Assembly: GCF_004135605.1 (NCBI RefSeq)
Contig: NZ_SDPT01000002.1
Span: 992,001 to 1,056,000, forward strand
Direction of reading: 5' to 3'
DNA: 64,000 bases
Origin: Sphingomonas desiccabilis
GTDB taxonomy: Bacteria > Pseudomonadota > Alphaproteobacteria > Sphingomonadales > Sphingomonadaceae
Shown: one piece after another, positions 53,241-60,970 of the stretch
How the letters are laid out: each line of letters starts with the position of its first letter
Position numbering within the stretch: the stretch's first letter is position 1
Translations under genes and position numbers: made by a program
Notes under the pieces: generated by a model
The model's database searches: none
The model's input: the letters and a program-made list of their open reading frames with translations, nothing else
Told to the model about the DNA's origin: nothing

Positions 53241-54047
53241 TCAGCTGGTGGTCGTCTGCTCCATGGCGTTCGCTCGCGCGTCCCGCCGCGCAGCGTCTGT
53301 CGTGGTCTCGACGGGACGATCACGGCCCTGCGTTTCGCCCGCCGGCGCGCAGGTCGCTCGCCACGGGGCAGACGCAGATGCCGGCGTGCCGCGTGCGAAC
53401 TGGCTCCGCGCCACCGCCGCTATGGCTTCGCAGTCGAGGGGCATTCCGCCCGAGCGGGCGCGCTGCAGCACCGCGATTCTGCGGGCGAGCGGTGTCCCGG
53501 AGAGGGTGCCGATGCTTGCGACGAATGCGCTCCGCCAGTCCGGCGCAGCCAGGAGTTGCGCCGCGACTGCGGAACGGCCCGCTGGGGATGCTTCCAACTG
53601 CAAGAGCGCCGCATCGGTGGCCGCGCTGCGCTGCCCGGTGCGCAGCAGCGCGTCCAGCCGCTCTGCCGCGAGCCGGTGGTCCTGCGCTTCCAGCCCGGCG
53701 CCCAGCCAATAGAGCTGGGCGGCCGGATTGCGCCATCCCAGCCGCGCGCTGACCGCAAAGGCATCGTGCGCTGCTACCGGATCGCCCGCCTTCAGGGCCA
53801 CGGCACCCAGCAATGCGCTCGCGCCAGCGTCCATCGGGCTGGCGGCGACCGCCGCTGCGGCGCGAGCGCGCGCCCGCATCGGATCGGCCGAGACGAACGC
53901 CTCCCGCGCGGCCTGGATCGACGCACCGGGCGCGAGACCAGCTGGCAGCATGCCGACCGGCATGCCCGTGCGCTCGGCGGCACTGGCAAAGCACGCGAGC
54001 GCAAGCGGCACGGCGCCCAGGCGCGTCAGGATCGCTTGCGCGTTCAT
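53241..54047 (-). CDS. TPR-like protein of the EPS operon
   Basis: 268 residues. A short hydrophobic N-terminus (AVPLALACFASAAE) suggests export or a membrane anchor. ARARAAAAVAASPMDAGASALLGAVALKAGDPVAAHDAFAVSARLGWRNPAAQLYWLGAGLEAQDHRLAAERLDALLR near 58-135 looks like two or three TPR-type helical repeats. The C-terminus is polar. I recognise no enzyme motif. It starts 4 bp inside the Wzc-like gene and may act as a scaffold in polymer assembly (inference). Confidence 0.75.
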   Translation of the reverse strand: MNAQAILTRLGAVPLALACFASAAERTGMPVGMLPAGLAPGASIQAAREAFVSADPMRARARAAAAVAASPMDAGASALLGAVALKAGDPVAAHDAFAVSARLGWRNPAAQLYWLGAGLEAQDHRLAAERLDALLRTGQRSAATDAALLQLEASPAGRSAVAAQLLAAPDWRSAFVASIGTLSGTPLARRIAVLQRARSGGMPLDCEAIAAVARSQFARGTPASASAPWRATCAPAGETQGRDRPVETTTDAARRDARANAMEQTTTS

Positions 54048-56224
54048 TCGGCCGCCTGTCGAAGCGGCTCGGCCTCGCCATAGTCGTAGTAGCCAACGCG
54101 GTAATGGCCCATGCCGGCCGTGCGCAGGTCGAACTTGGTGAGCACCAGCCCCAGGATGGCGGCGCGTCCGGCGCGGAGCCGGCGCAGCGCGTCCTTGGTG
54201 GCGCCCCTGCTGCGGCGACCTGCCTCGACCACGAAGACCGTCGCCTCCGCTTGCGCAGCGAGCGTCGGCGCATCCGCAAGCCCCAGCACCGGCGGGGCGT
54301 CGAGCACGATCGTCTCGAACCGCTCAACGAGAGCCGCCATCATCTCCGCCATGCTCGCGCTCCCCAGGAGCTCCGCCGGGTTCGGCGCTACCGCACCTGC
54401 CGTCAGAACCGCGAGGCCGAGCGCCCGAGAATCCTGCAGTGCGCTCTCCAGCCGTGCCTGACGGGCGAGCACGTCGCTCACGCCGCAGTCGTTCGGAAGT
54501 TCGAGCATGCGGTGGAGCGAGGGCCGGCGCAGGTCTAGGTCGACCAGCACGACCCGCCTGTCCAGCCGCGCGAGGCCCGCGGCGATCGCATAGCTGGTGG
54601 TCGACTTTCCTTCGCCCGGCTGGCTGCTCGTTACCAGCAGCGTTCGGGGCAGCCCGTGCGGGCTGGCATGCACCAGGGCGCTCCGCAGCGCGTTATACGC
54701 CTCGCCGGCCGGGGAGCGGGGCCGCACCACCTCGGCCGCGATGTCCTGGACGCGCGGGATGGCTCCCAGCAGGGGCAGCCCCAGCTTGCCCTCCACTTCA
54801 TCGGGTGCCCGCACGGCGTCGTCGAACTGCTCGCGCACCAGCACCGTCGCACCCGCGAGGATCAGCCCGAGCGTCAGCGCGACCAGCAGGTTCAGCGCCA
54901 GCTTCGGCGAAGAGGGGGCAAGCGGCGGCTCGGCTCTGTCGACGATCGACAGGTTGTTGGCGTTGATCCCCGCCGCCGCGCTCAGTTCCTTGTAGCGCTG
55001 GAGCAGCCCGTCATAGAGCGTGCGATTGGTGTCGGCCTCCCGTGCGAGGATGGCATAGCGCACGCCGCGGTCCTGCTCGGCGAGCGTGGCCTGCTTCAAT
55101 CCTTCCACCTGCGCCGCCAGAGCGCGTTCGCGGCCAAGGGCATCGCGATACTGGTCGTGGATCGAGCTGCGGATTGCGGTGGCGAGGGTGGAGACCTGCC
55201 GGTCCAGCTCCGCCTGCTGGAACTCCAGCTGGCGTACGCTGGGATGCTCGCTCAGATGCCGCGCGCGTTCGCGCTGGAGCTCCGCAGCGCCGGCCGCGCG
55301 CTGCTCGAGCAGTCGTTCGACCGCCTGGTTGCCGAGCACTTCGGGTATGTTCAGGACCGGCACCGGAGAGATCGCGCGCCACTTCTGCTCGGCGGCGATG
55401 CGGGCGGCACGGGCGTCGTTGGCGGCGCCGTTCAGCTGCACGAGGCTGGCTGCGGTGACCGAGCCAGGGATGCCGGCGTGCGATCCCTCGCCGGTGTCTG
55501 CGGTGCGGATGAGCCGTGCCGCCCGGGCATAGTGGGTCAGGGCGCGCTCCGAATCCTCCAGCCGCAGCTTCGCTGCCGCCAGTTGGCGCGACAGGAAGTC
55601 GCGCGCATAGGCGGAGCTGTCGAATTTGCGCTGAAGGTTCGCCGCGATGAATTCGTCGGCGTAGGCGTTGGCAATCCGCGCGGCCAGGGCGGCGTCGGTG
55701 CTCTCGAACGCGATGCGGGCCACGCGGGAGTTGCGCGGCAGCGCGGCGGCAAGCTGCTCCTGCAGCAGCCGCAGGGTCGCGTCCCGGCTGCGCGCGGTTT
55801 CGCCCGTGGTCGGCGCCTCCTGCGGCGCCGCGGCCTCCATCGCATGGAAGAACGCAGGATCGCCGAACAGCTTCAGGCGCTGCGCCACGCGGATCGCGAG
55901 CGTTCGGCTCCGGAGCACGTCCGCCTGGGTCTGGAGAAAGCGGTCCGCGTCGGCATAGCCGGCCTGCGGCTGTACCTCGGCACCTTCCAGCACCCGATCC
56001 GCTTCCTGGTCGATCTGGATGCTGGCGGTTGCGACATATCTGGGGCTGATCAACAGCGTCACCATCAACCCGCCCAGCAGTGCCGTCGCCAGTGTTGCGG
56101 CGATGAGCAGGCGGTTGCGGCCGAGGATCGACAGCAGCGCCGTCAGGTCGATGCGAAGGGCTGCGTCGGGCGCCGGTTCCGCGGCGCGGGGCAGGGCAGC
56201 GACGGGCACGGAGGCGAGGGACAA
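54044..56224 (-). CDS. Wzc-like polysaccharide co-polymerase with bacterial tyrosine kinase domain
   Basis: 726 residues. A Wzz domain runs from a membrane segment at about 35-58 to a second at about 440-465, with a long coiled-coil periplasmic part between. The cytoplasmic BY-kinase has Walker A in VTSSQPGEGKSTTSYAIA near 535, A' in VVLVDLDLRRPSLH near 560 and Walker B in TIVLDAPPVLGLADA near 640. The tail has a tyrosine cluster at 708, 712, 713 and 715. Cycling phosphorylation of such a cluster sets polymer length and export with Wza and Wzy. It overlaps the next gene by 4 bp and lies 11 bp after the Wza-like gene. Confidence 0.93.
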   Translation of the reverse strand: MSLASVPVAALPRAAEPAPDAALRIDLTALLSILGRNRLLIAATLATALLGGLMVTLLISPRYVATASIQIDQEADRVLEGAEVQPQAGYADADRFLQTQADVLRSRTLAIRVAQRLKLFGDPAFFHAMEAAAPQEAPTTGETARSRDATLRLLQEQLAAALPRNSRVARIAFESTDAALAARIANAYADEFIAANLQRKFDSSAYARDFLSRQLAAAKLRLEDSERALTHYARAARLIRTADTGEGSHAGIPGSVTAASLVQLNGAANDARAARIAAEQKWRAISPVPVLNIPEVLGNQAVERLLEQRAAGAAELQRERARHLSEHPSVRQLEFQQAELDRQVSTLATAIRSSIHDQYRDALGRERALAAQVEGLKQATLAEQDRGVRYAILAREADTNRTLYDGLLQRYKELSAAAGINANNLSIVDRAEPPLAPSSPKLALNLLVALTLGLILAGATVLVREQFDDAVRAPDEVEGKLGLPLLGAIPRVQDIAAEVVRPRSPAGEAYNALRSALVHASPHGLPRTLLVTSSQPGEGKSTTSYAIAAGLARLDRRVVLVDLDLRRPSLHRMLELPNDCGVSDVLARQARLESALQDSRALGLAVLTAGAVAPNPAELLGSASMAEMMAALVERFETIVLDAPPVLGLADAPTLAAQAEATVFVVEAGRRSRGATKDALRRLRAGRAAILGLVLTKFDLRTAGMGHYRVGYYDYGEAEPLRQAAE

Positions 56225-56235
56225 GGCCGGCGCTC

Positions 56236-56922
56236 CTAGAAGGTGCGAAACGCGCTGACGAGCGGCGCGGTGGTGAGGAAGTCGCGGAAGGCGCCCTTCA
56301 CGGCGTCGAAGCCCACGACGACCACGTCGCCGCCGAGCAGCTCCGGATCGGGTGCCCGGCCGTTGCGGATCGCCGCGACGTCGAACACCGCGCCCGCGCG
56401 CCTGCCGTTGATCGTGCGGAAGACCACCACTTCCTGCAGCCGGGCAACCCGCGTCGGGCTTCGGGCGCGGGCGAGCGCCTCCAGCAGGGTCGGCGCGCCC
56501 GTGATGTCATAGACCCCCGGCATGGTGACGTTCCCCTCCACCGTCACCTGCTGCGAGACGGAGGCGGTGACCGACACGGTGACCTGCGGGTCGACCAGAT
56601 ACCGGGCTCCGAGCTGCGCGGCGATCTCGCGGGAGAGCTGATGCGCCGTCTTGCCGCGGGCCTGCACGGTTCCGACCAGGGGCATCAGCAGGTTGCCGGA
56701 GGCGTCCACCTGAACATCGCGCTGCGACAGCTCCGGCTCCTGGAACACGGCGATGGCGAGCACGTCGAGCGGGCCGATCCGGTACGCGCCGCGGGTGGTG
56801 CCGGCCGCAGGCGGCGGGATCACGGCATAGGCATCGGGCCCGTGCGGCAGCCCCGCGCGCGGCGACTGGCAGGCCGACAGCAGCCCCATGGCCAGCAGCA
56901 CGACCGGACCCACGCGCATCAT
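56236..56922 (-). CDS. Polysaccharide export lipoprotein (Wza-like, short form)
   Basis: 228 residues from ATG 56922. The lipobox LLSAC with Cys18 makes it a predicted lipoprotein. YRIGPLDVLAIAVFQEPELSQRDVQVDASGNLLMPLVGTVQA near 45-88 is the polysaccharide export (PES) domain, followed by one SLBB domain (VTVEGNVTMPGVYDITGAPTLLEALARA). It lacks the extra SLBB and C-terminal helix of E. coli Wza, so a different outer-membrane pore partner may be needed. It overlaps the upstream gene by 4 bp. Confidence 0.9.
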   Translation of the reverse strand: MMRVGPVVLLAMGLLSACQSPRAGLPHGPDAYAVIPPPAAGTTRGAYRIGPLDVLAIAVFQEPELSQRDVQVDASGNLLMPLVGTVQARGKTAHQLSREIAAQLGARYLVDPQVTVSVTASVSQQVTVEGNVTMPGVYDITGAPTLLEALARARSPTRVARLQEVVVFRTINGRRAGAVFDVAAIRNGRAPDPELLGGDVVVVGFDAVKGAFRDFLTTAPLVSAFRTF

Positions 56923-58301
56923 GCGACCTCTCTGCGCCGTGGCGGGTGGGCGAGCATGCCGATTGCGATGGCGGCGACGCAGGCGAGCGTCATGGCGCGC
57001 ATCGGGTAATCGACCAGCGCGTGCAGCGCGAAGATGCCAAGCGTGGCGAGCGCGAACAGCAGCTGGGCACGGCGCTCCGGCGCCACGCCGGCGCGCAGCA
57101 GCGGCGCGGCGCGCCGGAGGACCGCGGCGGCCGCCGCGAGCAGCAGCAGCGGGGCGGCGGCGCCTGCTTCGAGGGTGAACTCCAGATAGTCGTTGTGCGC
57201 GCGATTGGCGGCGGTCGGATCCACCGTTTCCAGCCGCTCGGCGGCGGCAAAGACCGGCACGAAACTGCCGATGCCGGTGCCGGCGGGCCAGCTTCGTGCA
57301 ATTGCATGCAGCGTGTCGATGCGCAGATCGGCGCGGTTGTCCGGCGCCAGCGCGAGCCGTTCCCAGCTGTGGCGCAGTGCCGGAGCGCCGCTGGCGAGCG
57401 CCAGCGCGGCGCTGCCGATTACCAGCGTCCCAGCCGCCCAGCCGAACGCCTGCCGCCTGCGGAACCGCCAAGGCCGGAGCATCAGCGGCGCAAGCACCAG
57501 CGGCACGAGCGCCAGCATCATCCCGGCTCGCGAGCGGGTGAGCAGGACGGAAAGCAGCAGGAACAGCGCCAGCATCGACCAGGCGAGACGCGCAGAGAGG
57601 GTGCGCAGCAGTTCCGGGCGCGCCGCCGCCAGGGCGAGCATCGCGACGATCCCGGAGACCAGCAGGTCGGCAGCGGCGTTGCGATTGGCGAACAAGCCGC
57701 TGGCGTAGTCGAACCCGCGGCTGCCGTAGAAGCGGAGCGCTCCCGCACTCCCGCTCGCCACCTGCGCCACGCCGACCATGGCCGATAGCGCGGCGGCTGC
57801 GACCACCACGGCGAGCAGCTTGGTTCGCTCGACCAGCGGAGCACGGGCCACGAACGCGAGCACCACCAGCGGCGGGATCAGCGACAGCGCCGAGGCGAGG
57901 GTGCGGTCCGGCGTCATCGAAACCGGCATCCACTGGCCGGCCGCCCCGACGAGTTCGAGCGCCGCAAGCTCCGTCTCGCGTCCCGGAAGCCCCTGCCAGA
58001 GCAGGGGCGGCAGGGGCACCAGGTGCAGCAGCGCGATCCCCGGCAACGCCGCGACGAAGGCGATCGGCAGCCGATCGATGTGGACCGGGGCCTCGGCCGG
58101 GAGGAACGACCAGAGGACGGCAGCGCCGATCGCGGCGAGTTCCACTGCCAGTTCCGCGCGTGGTTCCGGCGATCCGCCGCCCCCGATCAGCAGCGCGACC
58201 GCCACGAGTCCTATGCACAGGGCGGACCGGGCATGAGCCGGGACCGTCCTTCCGGCACGATCCGCGCGTGCCGCCGCAATCCGCATCGGTGCCGAGATCA
58301 T
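56919..58301 (-). CDS. O-antigen ligase family membrane protein
   Basis: 460 residues from ATG 58301, which has GAGG seven bases before it. ATGs at 58322 and 58286 are alternatives. About 10-12 hydrophobic segments are seen. FANRNAAADLLVSGIVAML near 195-213 and VLLTRSRAGMMLALVPL near 240-257 are typical of the Wzy_C/O-antigen ligase superfamily. The periplasmic loop has NRAHNDYLEFTLEAGAAA near 360-377, the conserved H-N-D/L-E ligase motif. It either polymerises repeat units or transfers finished chains. It is the second gene of the EPS operon. Confidence 0.87.
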   Translation of the reverse strand: MISAPMRIAAARADRAGRTVPAHARSALCIGLVAVALLIGGGGSPEPRAELAVELAAIGAAVLWSFLPAEAPVHIDRLPIAFVAALPGIALLHLVPLPPLLWQGLPGRETELAALELVGAAGQWMPVSMTPDRTLASALSLIPPLVVLAFVARAPLVERTKLLAVVVAAAALSAMVGVAQVASGSAGALRFYGSRGFDYASGLFANRNAAADLLVSGIVAMLALAAARPELLRTLSARLAWSMLALFLLLSVLLTRSRAGMMLALVPLVLAPLMLRPWRFRRRQAFGWAAGTLVIGSAALALASGAPALRHSWERLALAPDNRADLRIDTLHAIARSWPAGTGIGSFVPVFAAAERLETVDPTAANRAHNDYLEFTLEAGAAAPLLLLAAAAAVLRRAAPLLRAGVAPERRAQLLFALATLGIFALHALVDYPMRAMTLACVAAIAIGMLAHPPRRREVA

Positions 58302-58320
58302 GGGCGCACCTCGCGCAAGC

Positions 58321-58348
58321 ACGGTTCCGCTCCGGTCGGAGCAACCGT
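58321..58348 (-). repeat. Strong hairpin upstream of the ligase gene
   Basis: ACGGTT and GCTCCG pair with CGGAGC and AACCGT (12 bp with a 2-nt bulge). It lies 20-47 bp upstream of the ligase start, in the 100-bp gap after the small membrane protein gene. It could be a processing site or partial terminator that changes expression between the first and second genes. No T-tract follows on the minus strand. Confidence 0.45.
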
Positions 58349-58401
58349 GGGATGAAGGAAGGGGGTGCGGCGAGTGCCGACGCCCGCCGCGCTGCCGGCG
58401 A

Positions 58402-58677
58402 TCAGCCTTCGCTGTCGGGCTGGCCTGACGCTGCCACGGCGACCGTCACAGCGACGGCCGTGCCGATGCCCAGGCCGATGAAGAGCGGCAGGCCGATCAG
58501 GCGGCTCGGATCGGGCACCGGGGGAACCGCGCGCCGGGGCGCGACCGACCGCTGCGCCGTTGCGCGCATCCGTGGGAGCGAATCCTCCGACCGCCGCGCC
58601 GCCGCTGCGCTTGCGACGCTCCCCAGCGCCACCGCGATCAGAATGGCCGCCTTTAGCACCCCTCCGCTTTTCGGCAT
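58402..58677 (-). CDS. Small membrane protein at the head of the EPS operon
   Basis: 91 residues from ATG 58677 (MPKSGGVLKAAILIAVALGSVASAAAARR). ATG 58695 would add six residues. The first hydrophobic run looks like a signal peptide or membrane anchor. A basic middle (RMRATAQRSVAPRRAVPPVPDPSR) leads to a second hydrophobic run LIGLPLFIGLGIGTAVAVTVAVAASG that reaches nearly to the end. The function is unknown. Small proteins of this type often sit at the start of sphingomonad EPS operons, though I cannot name a family. A candidate promoter lies 30 bp upstream. Confidence 0.62.
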   Translation of the reverse strand: MPKSGGVLKAAILIAVALGSVASAAAARRSEDSLPRMRATAQRSVAPRRAVPPVPDPSRLIGLPLFIGLGIGTAVAVTVAVAASGQPDSEG

Positions 58678-58959
58678 CTCGTCCCCCGACTCCATGTCTA
58701 TAGTTAACAATATCCTAACCGGATGCCTTGGCAACAGACGAGAACAAGAAAAATGCCAGACGATAGTTGGTGTGCTGCCCCATTTCGGATCATGCCAGCG
58801 AAGGTGTACTTCATCGATACTTCGATCTGTCGCGTTCGACTCGGTGGGGCGGGGTTTTGTCGGGCAGAGGGACGGGGCGCGCAAAAGAACCGCGTCCGAC
58901 GCCCCGGTTTGCGCGTGGGTAGATGACGCGGCGCCCGGAGGGCGCTATCGGCGCTTTCC
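58678..58959. promoter_or_regulatory. Divergent intergenic region between EPS operon and proS
   Basis: 282 bp with no gene. The part from 58690 to 58860 is AT-richer than its surroundings (runs such as TATAGTTAACAATATCC and AAGAAAAATGCC). It must carry the promoter of the 13-kb EPS operon and that of proS. The lower GC is compatible with regulator binding or curvature. Apart from the -35/-10 candidate listed separately, no clear operator was seen. Confidence 0.5.
58707..58734 (-). promoter_or_regulatory. Candidate sigma-70-type promoter for the EPS operon
   Basis: On the minus strand TTGCCA (58729-58734) and TATTGT (58707-58712) are separated by 16 bp and lie just upstream of the small membrane protein gene. 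Only a partial match to the consensus; proof needs 5'-end mapping. Confidence 0.4.
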
Positions 58960-60492
58960 ATGAAACACGCGCTCCCCGTCACCCGCGAGGCCGATTTCGC
59001 GGCCTGGTACCAGTCCGTCATCACTGAGGCCGACCTCGCCGAGGAATCCGGCGTCCGCGGCTGCATGGTCATCCGGCCATGGGGCTATGGCATCTGGGAA
59101 CGCATCCAGCGCCTGCTCGACGACCGCATCAAGGCGACGGGGCACGAGAACTGCTATTTTCCGCTGTTCATCCCGCTCTCCTACTTCGAAAAGGAAGCCG
59201 AGCACGTCGAGGGCTTCGCCAAGGAGATGGCGGTCGTCACCCATCACCGGCTGGTGGCGGACGGCAAGGGCGGGCTGGTGCCCGATCCCGAGGCGAAGCT
59301 GGAAGAGCCGCTGGTCGTGCGGCCGACGTCGGAGACGGTGATCGGCACCGCCTTTTCGCGGTGGGTCCAGTCGTGGCGCGACCTGCCGGTGCTCATCAAC
59401 CAGTGGGCGAACGTCGTGCGCTGGGAAATGCGCACCCGCATGTTCCTGCGCACCAGCGAGTTCCTGTGGCAGGAGGGGCATACCGCCCACGCCTCCGCCG
59501 ACGAGGCGCGCGAGGAGACGCTCAAGATCCTGGAGCTCTACCGCAGCTTTTCCGAGGACTGCCTTGCCGTCCATGTCATCGCGGGCGAGAAGCCGGAGAA
59601 CGAGCGTTTCCCCGGCGCCGTTGCGACCTACAGCATCGAGGCGATGATGCAGGACGGCAAGGCGCTGCAGGCCGGCACCTCGCACTTCCTGGGCACCAAC
59701 TTCGCCAAGGCGCAGAACATCCGCTTCCAGAACGCGAACGGCGAGCTGGAGCTGGCGAACACCACCAGCTGGGGCGTGTCGACCCGCATGATCGGCGGCG
59801 TCATCATGGTCCACGGCGACGACGACGGCCTGCGCGTGCCGCCCAAGATCGCGCCGTGGCAGGTGGTGATCGTGCCGATGCTGCGCGACAAGCCGGAGGA
59901 CGAGGAAGTCGTCGCCTATTGCCGCGAGTTGCAGGCGGCGCTCGCCGGCCAGAGCGCGCTGGGCGAGCCCGTGCGCGCGCTGCTCGACCTGAAGCCCGCC
60001 AAGGCCGCCAACAAGCGCTGGGGCTGGGTCAAGAAGGGCGCGCCGATCCTCGTCGAGGTCGGTCCGCGCGATGCCGCGGGCGGCAACGTCTCGGTGCTGC
60101 GCCGCGACAGGCTGTACCGTGAGGACGGCAAGCTCGACAGCGCGATCCTGCCGCGGGATGGCTTCGTCGGCGACGTCGGCGCGACGCTGGAGGCGATCCA
60201 GACGGCGCTGCACGACCAGTCGGTCGAGAAGCTGCGTGCCCGCATCACGCCGGTGGACGACTGGGCCGGCGTCGAAGCGCATTTCGCCGAGGGCGTCGTG
60301 AACCCGGGCTGGGTGGATGTGCGCTGGGTCCGCCCGACCGGCGCAGAGCTGGACCAGGTCGTCGAGCGGCTGAAGGCGCTCAAGCTCACCATCCGCAATG
60401 CGCCCACGGCGCAGACCGGCCATGACGAGGGTCCGTGCGTGTTCACCGGCCGCCCCTCGGTCGAGCGGATCCTGATCGGTCGCGCCTATTGA
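58960..60492 (+). CDS. proS: Prolyl-tRNA synthetase, archaeal/eukaryal type
   Basis: 510 residues. Class II motifs: motif 1 in GCMVIRPWGYGIWERIQRLLDDRIKATGHENCYFPLFIP near 34-71, motif 2 in VVRPTSETVIG...WANVVRWEMRTRMFLRTSEFLWQEGH near 120-175, and motif 3 in GGVIMVHGDDDGLRVPPKIAPWQVVIVP near 284-312. An anticodon-binding domain follows. The bacterial editing insertion between motifs 2 and 3 is absent, and the C-terminus ends in Tyr (RILIGRAY), both marks of the archaeal/eukaryal ProRS type. It charges tRNA-Pro. It is divergent from the EPS operon. Confidence 0.93.
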   Translation: MKHALPVTREADFAAWYQSVITEADLAEESGVRGCMVIRPWGYGIWERIQRLLDDRIKATGHENCYFPLFIPLSYFEKEAEHVEGFAKEMAVVTHHRLVADGKGGLVPDPEAKLEEPLVVRPTSETVIGTAFSRWVQSWRDLPVLINQWANVVRWEMRTRMFLRTSEFLWQEGHTAHASADEAREETLKILELYRSFSEDCLAVHVIAGEKPENERFPGAVATYSIEAMMQDGKALQAGTSHFLGTNFAKAQNIRFQNANGELELANTTSWGVSTRMIGGVIMVHGDDDGLRVPPKIAPWQVVIVPMLRDKPEDEEVVAYCRELQAALAGQSALGEPVRALLDLKPAKAANKRWGWVKKGAPILVEVGPRDAAGGNVSVLRRDRLYREDGKLDSAILPRDGFVGDVGATLEAIQTALHDQSVEKLRARITPVDDWAGVEAHFAEGVVNPGWVDVRWVRPTGAELDQVVERLKALKLTIRNAPTAQTGHDEGPCVFTGRPSVERILIGRAY

Positions 60493-60556
60493 GCGGGACG
60501 GCCTTTCGTGCCCGCGGACGCGGGGGCGTCGTGATCGGAACCGCTGGCCCTTCTTG

Positions 60557-60643
60557 GTCATCCTGACGAAAATCAGGATCCATTGCCGCTCCGCCAGATG
60601 CTGAAGCGCTGCGTCTATGGATGCCGACGTTCGTCAGCATGAC
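60557..60643. repeat. 87-bp intergenic inverted-repeat element (REP/MITE-like)
   Basis: The two 27-bp ends, starting GTCATCCTGACGAA and ending TTCGTCAGCATGAC, are imperfect inverted copies of each other (about 21 of 27 positions match). The middle CCGCTCCGCCAGATGCTG is not paired with them. From memory, elements like this occur in many copies between genes in Sphingomonas. It lies downstream of proS. A genome-wide copy count would decide its status. Confidence 0.6.
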
Positions 60644-60668
60644 GGGAAGGGCGGAGGGTTCGCGAAGA

Positions 60669-60684
60669 TCCCGCCTGCGCGGGA
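60669..60684. repeat. Short palindromic element (REP-like)
   Basis: TCCCGC-CTGC-GCGGGA, a 6-bp stem with a 4-nt loop. This motif is a common core of repetitive extragenic palindromes in high-GC proteobacteria. It lies 25 bp after the 87-bp element in the same intergenic gap. Confidence 0.55.
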
Positions 60685-60734
60685 GCACAGGAAGCGCGTG
60701 ATCCTATGGGGCGGGATAACCCCGCACCAGGCCC

Positions 60735-60845
60735 TCAGCTGTGATCGTCCGAGGTGTGCCCCGTGTCGCGCCGTCGCCACAGGAACAGGAAGGCCGCCGC
60801 GACGACCAGGACGATGAACACGACGATCATTTGGTTGGTGGTCAT
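60735..60845 (-). CDS. Very small single-span membrane protein (36 aa)
   Basis: ATG 60845 to TGA 60735. MTTNQMIVVFIVLVVAAAFLFLWRRRDTGHTSDDHS has one hydrophobic segment of about 17 residues, a basic WRRRD stop-transfer patch, then an acidic/His tail. AAGAGG sits 8 nt before the ATG. The layout N-tail, membrane span, positive cytoplasmic side is a textbook type of small membrane protein. I know no family. It lies between repeat elements and the rnr gene and reads away from rnr. Confidence 0.6.
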   Translation of the reverse strand: MTTNQMIVVFIVLVVAAAFLFLWRRRDTGHTSDDHS

Positions 60846-60970
60846 CTACGCACCTCTTCAAAGCCCCGCTTCGCAACGAGGCTAGGGGCCGGGGGTTAAC
60901 GCGCAGTAAGTTTCGCCGCCGTCACGCAGTCCATTGGCCTTGGGGCCGCGGGCGCCTATCTTTGCCCCAC

